NCBI RefSeq assembly: GCF_019711495.1
Contig: NZ_JAIGNM010000001.1
Location: 558,001-622,000 of the forward strand
Direction of reading: 5' to 3'
DNA: 64,000 nucleotides
DNA from: Qipengyuania xiamenensis
Lineage (GTDB): Bacteria > Pseudomonadota > Alphaproteobacteria > Sphingomonadales > Sphingomonadaceae
The notes below the pieces were generated by a model that saw only the letters and a program-made list of their open reading frames with translations, had not been told where the DNA came from and did not search any database. The position numbers and the translations under genes are program-made. Within the stretch, counting starts at the first letter, position 1. The number at the start of each line of letters is the position of its first letter. Of this stretch, positions 62,982-64,000 are shown in pieces.

Positions 62982-64000
62982 TTGCCGTTTTTCCTTCTGA
63001 ACTTGTTGCGCATGCGCGCGAGGCGGCTTCCCTTGCGGAAAAGTCCGCCCTTTGCAAACGGCTCGAACATATCGTCGGGATGTTCGGGATCCAGCAGCGC
63101 GCTCTGGGCGAGCGATTCCTCGGCGTCGTTGAGGTCAGGCGGATGATAGCGCTGGAGGTTGCGGCCCTCGCCCGGGGTCAGCGTGTGATCGATCAGTGCG
63201 GCCATCGAACCATAGCGTGCCTGGAGCTGCGGCACCTCGTCCTCTTCGATGCCGCAATGCTCCGCCAGCAGCGAATGGCGCAGGCTCGCGATCATGCTGC
63301 TCGTCCCTGCATTGGCCTTGCGAGTGGAATCGATGAACACGTCGCATTCGCTATCGAGCCCCATCGAGCGGTTGTTCATATTCGCAGAGCCGATACGCAG
63401 GATCTCGTCATCGACGATCATGATCTTGGCGTGGACATAGATCGGCGTTTCGCCGGTCAGCGGAGTCCAGATGCTGAAGCGGCTCTTCTTGTCGGCCTCC
63501 TCGATCGCCCGGACCAGTTCCGCGCGAGCATGGTCCATCGCCTGCTGCTCGAGCCAGCCATCCGCATTGGCCGGATGGACGATCACGATCTCGGGCGGAT
63601 CGTCTTCCTGGACCCGCTCGATGATCGCCTCTGCAATCGCGCGCGAGGCGAAATACTGGCTTTCGGCATAGATGAAGTGCTTGGCGCGCTTGATATGCGC
63701 GAGGTGGAGCTGCTCGATCTCCTTCACCTCGTCCCAGTCTCGATAGGCGGCTCGCGTCCTTGCGATACCGATCTCGACATTCTCGAACTGTGCCTTCAGC
63801 GGCTCGGGCCATGGCGAGCCGACACTGGGTTCGTACTGAGGCAAGCTTCCGCCGCCCGCACGCGTCCAGCGGTCTTCGCCCAGTTCTTCGAGGGCGTTGG
63901 CGACGTCGCCTTCCATCATCATGGTGGCATCGTGCCAGGGCTCGTAAGGCTTGCCGCGAGGGGTGACCCGGCGCTCGTCGTCTTCCTTATGGTCGCGCGT
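62978..64000 (-). CDS. Phospholipase D family protein (5' end beyond window)
   Basis: The visible 340 residues include RVTPRGKPYEPWHDA near the window edge and the second HKD motif HAKIMIVDDEILRIGSANMNNRSMG, the two halves of a PLD-type phosphotransfer site. The N-terminal half is outside. The reading frame is open to base 64000, so the real start is to the right; the ATG at 63922 is internal. The two-HKD layout fits phospholipase D or cardiolipin synthase-like enzymes. The C-terminal part is long and basic (RKGSRLARMRNKFRRKNGK). Overlaps folE by 4 bp. Confidence 0.85.
   Translation of the reverse strand, partial: TRDHKEDDERRVTPRGKPYEPWHDATMMMEGDVANALEELGEDRWTRAGGGSLPQYEPSVGSPWPEPLKAQFENVEIGIARTRAAYRDWDEVKEIEQLHLAHIKRAKHFIYAESQYFASRAIAEAIIERVQEDDPPEIVIVHPANADGWLEQQAMDHARAELVRAIEEADKKSRFSIWTPLTGETPIYVHAKIMIVDDEILRIGSANMNNRSMGLDSECDVFIDSTRKANAGTSSMIASLRHSLLAEHCGIEEDEVPQLQARYGSMAALIDHTLTPGEGRNLQRYHPPDLNDAEESLAQSALLDPEHPDDMFEPFAKGGLFRKGSRLARMRNKFRRKNGK

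Overview
The window is a continuous piece of a GC-rich alphaproteobacterial chromosome. It most resembles Sphingomonadales, probably the Erythrobacteraceae. The reasons are the single long str-S10-spc-alpha ribosomal cluster, a DivL-type pseudo-histidine kinase beside tsaE, the amgK-murU sugar-salvage pair, alphaproteobacterial AddAB, an HWE-type histidine kinase and the secreted Arg/Asp/Tyr-rich proteins. I found no rRNA, tRNA, CRISPR array or insertion sequence. Genus is inference, because no 16S gene is present.

Layout. 1-4943: sucA (5' end cut by the window edge), sucB and lpdA, the 2-oxoglutarate dehydrogenase complex. 4966-8618: a polytopic membrane protein, an amidase, a PepSY-type protein and a TRIC/UPF0126 channel-like protein, all on the + strand. 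8615-10191: two related secreted proteins on the - strand. 10322-14085: a four-gene - strand operon (GbsR/MarR regulator, DUF4166 protein, saccharopine-dehydrogenase-like protein, beta-lactamase-fold serine hydrolase). Its regulator has a perfect 18-bp palindrome over its start codon. 14188-35940: one - strand translation cluster running rpsL-rpsG-fusA-tuf-rpsJ-rplC-rplD-rplW-rplB-rpsS-rplV-rpsC-rplP-rpmC-rpsQ-rplN-rplX-rplE-rpsN-rpsH-rplF-rplR-rpsE-rpmD-rplO-secY-adk-[SRPBCC]-[gdhA]-rpsM-rpsK-rpoA-rplQ, closed by a strong terminator. The two bracketed genes are metabolic or secreted proteins lodged between adk and rpsM. Most wider gaps inside the cluster carry long perfect hairpins.

36314-38865 is the accessory spot. 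A lower-GC two-gene module encodes an AAA/ABC-type ATPase and a small protein with a PD-(D/E)xK-like motif. It sits directly upstream of the str promoter and next to a frameshifted gene remnant, and is the best candidate for an undescribed, defence-like system. 38849-43069 is a copper-handling island (copB, copA, csoR, a DUF411 protein and a DUF305 protein) with CsoR-like operators at two promoters. 43224-46044 holds two GNAT acetyltransferases, an unknown membrane-anchored protein and a LysR regulator.

46112-59566 is a dense - strand block: ahcY, divL, tsaE, amgK, murU, addB, addA, trxA. From divL to addA the genes overlap by 4-8 bp and often use GTG or TTG starts, suggesting translational coupling of cell-cycle signalling, tRNA modification, cell-wall recycling and recombinational repair. 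59745-64000 holds a peroxiredoxin, a small protein, a GAF-PAS-HWE histidine kinase of lower GC, folE, and a phospholipase-D family protein cut by the right edge.
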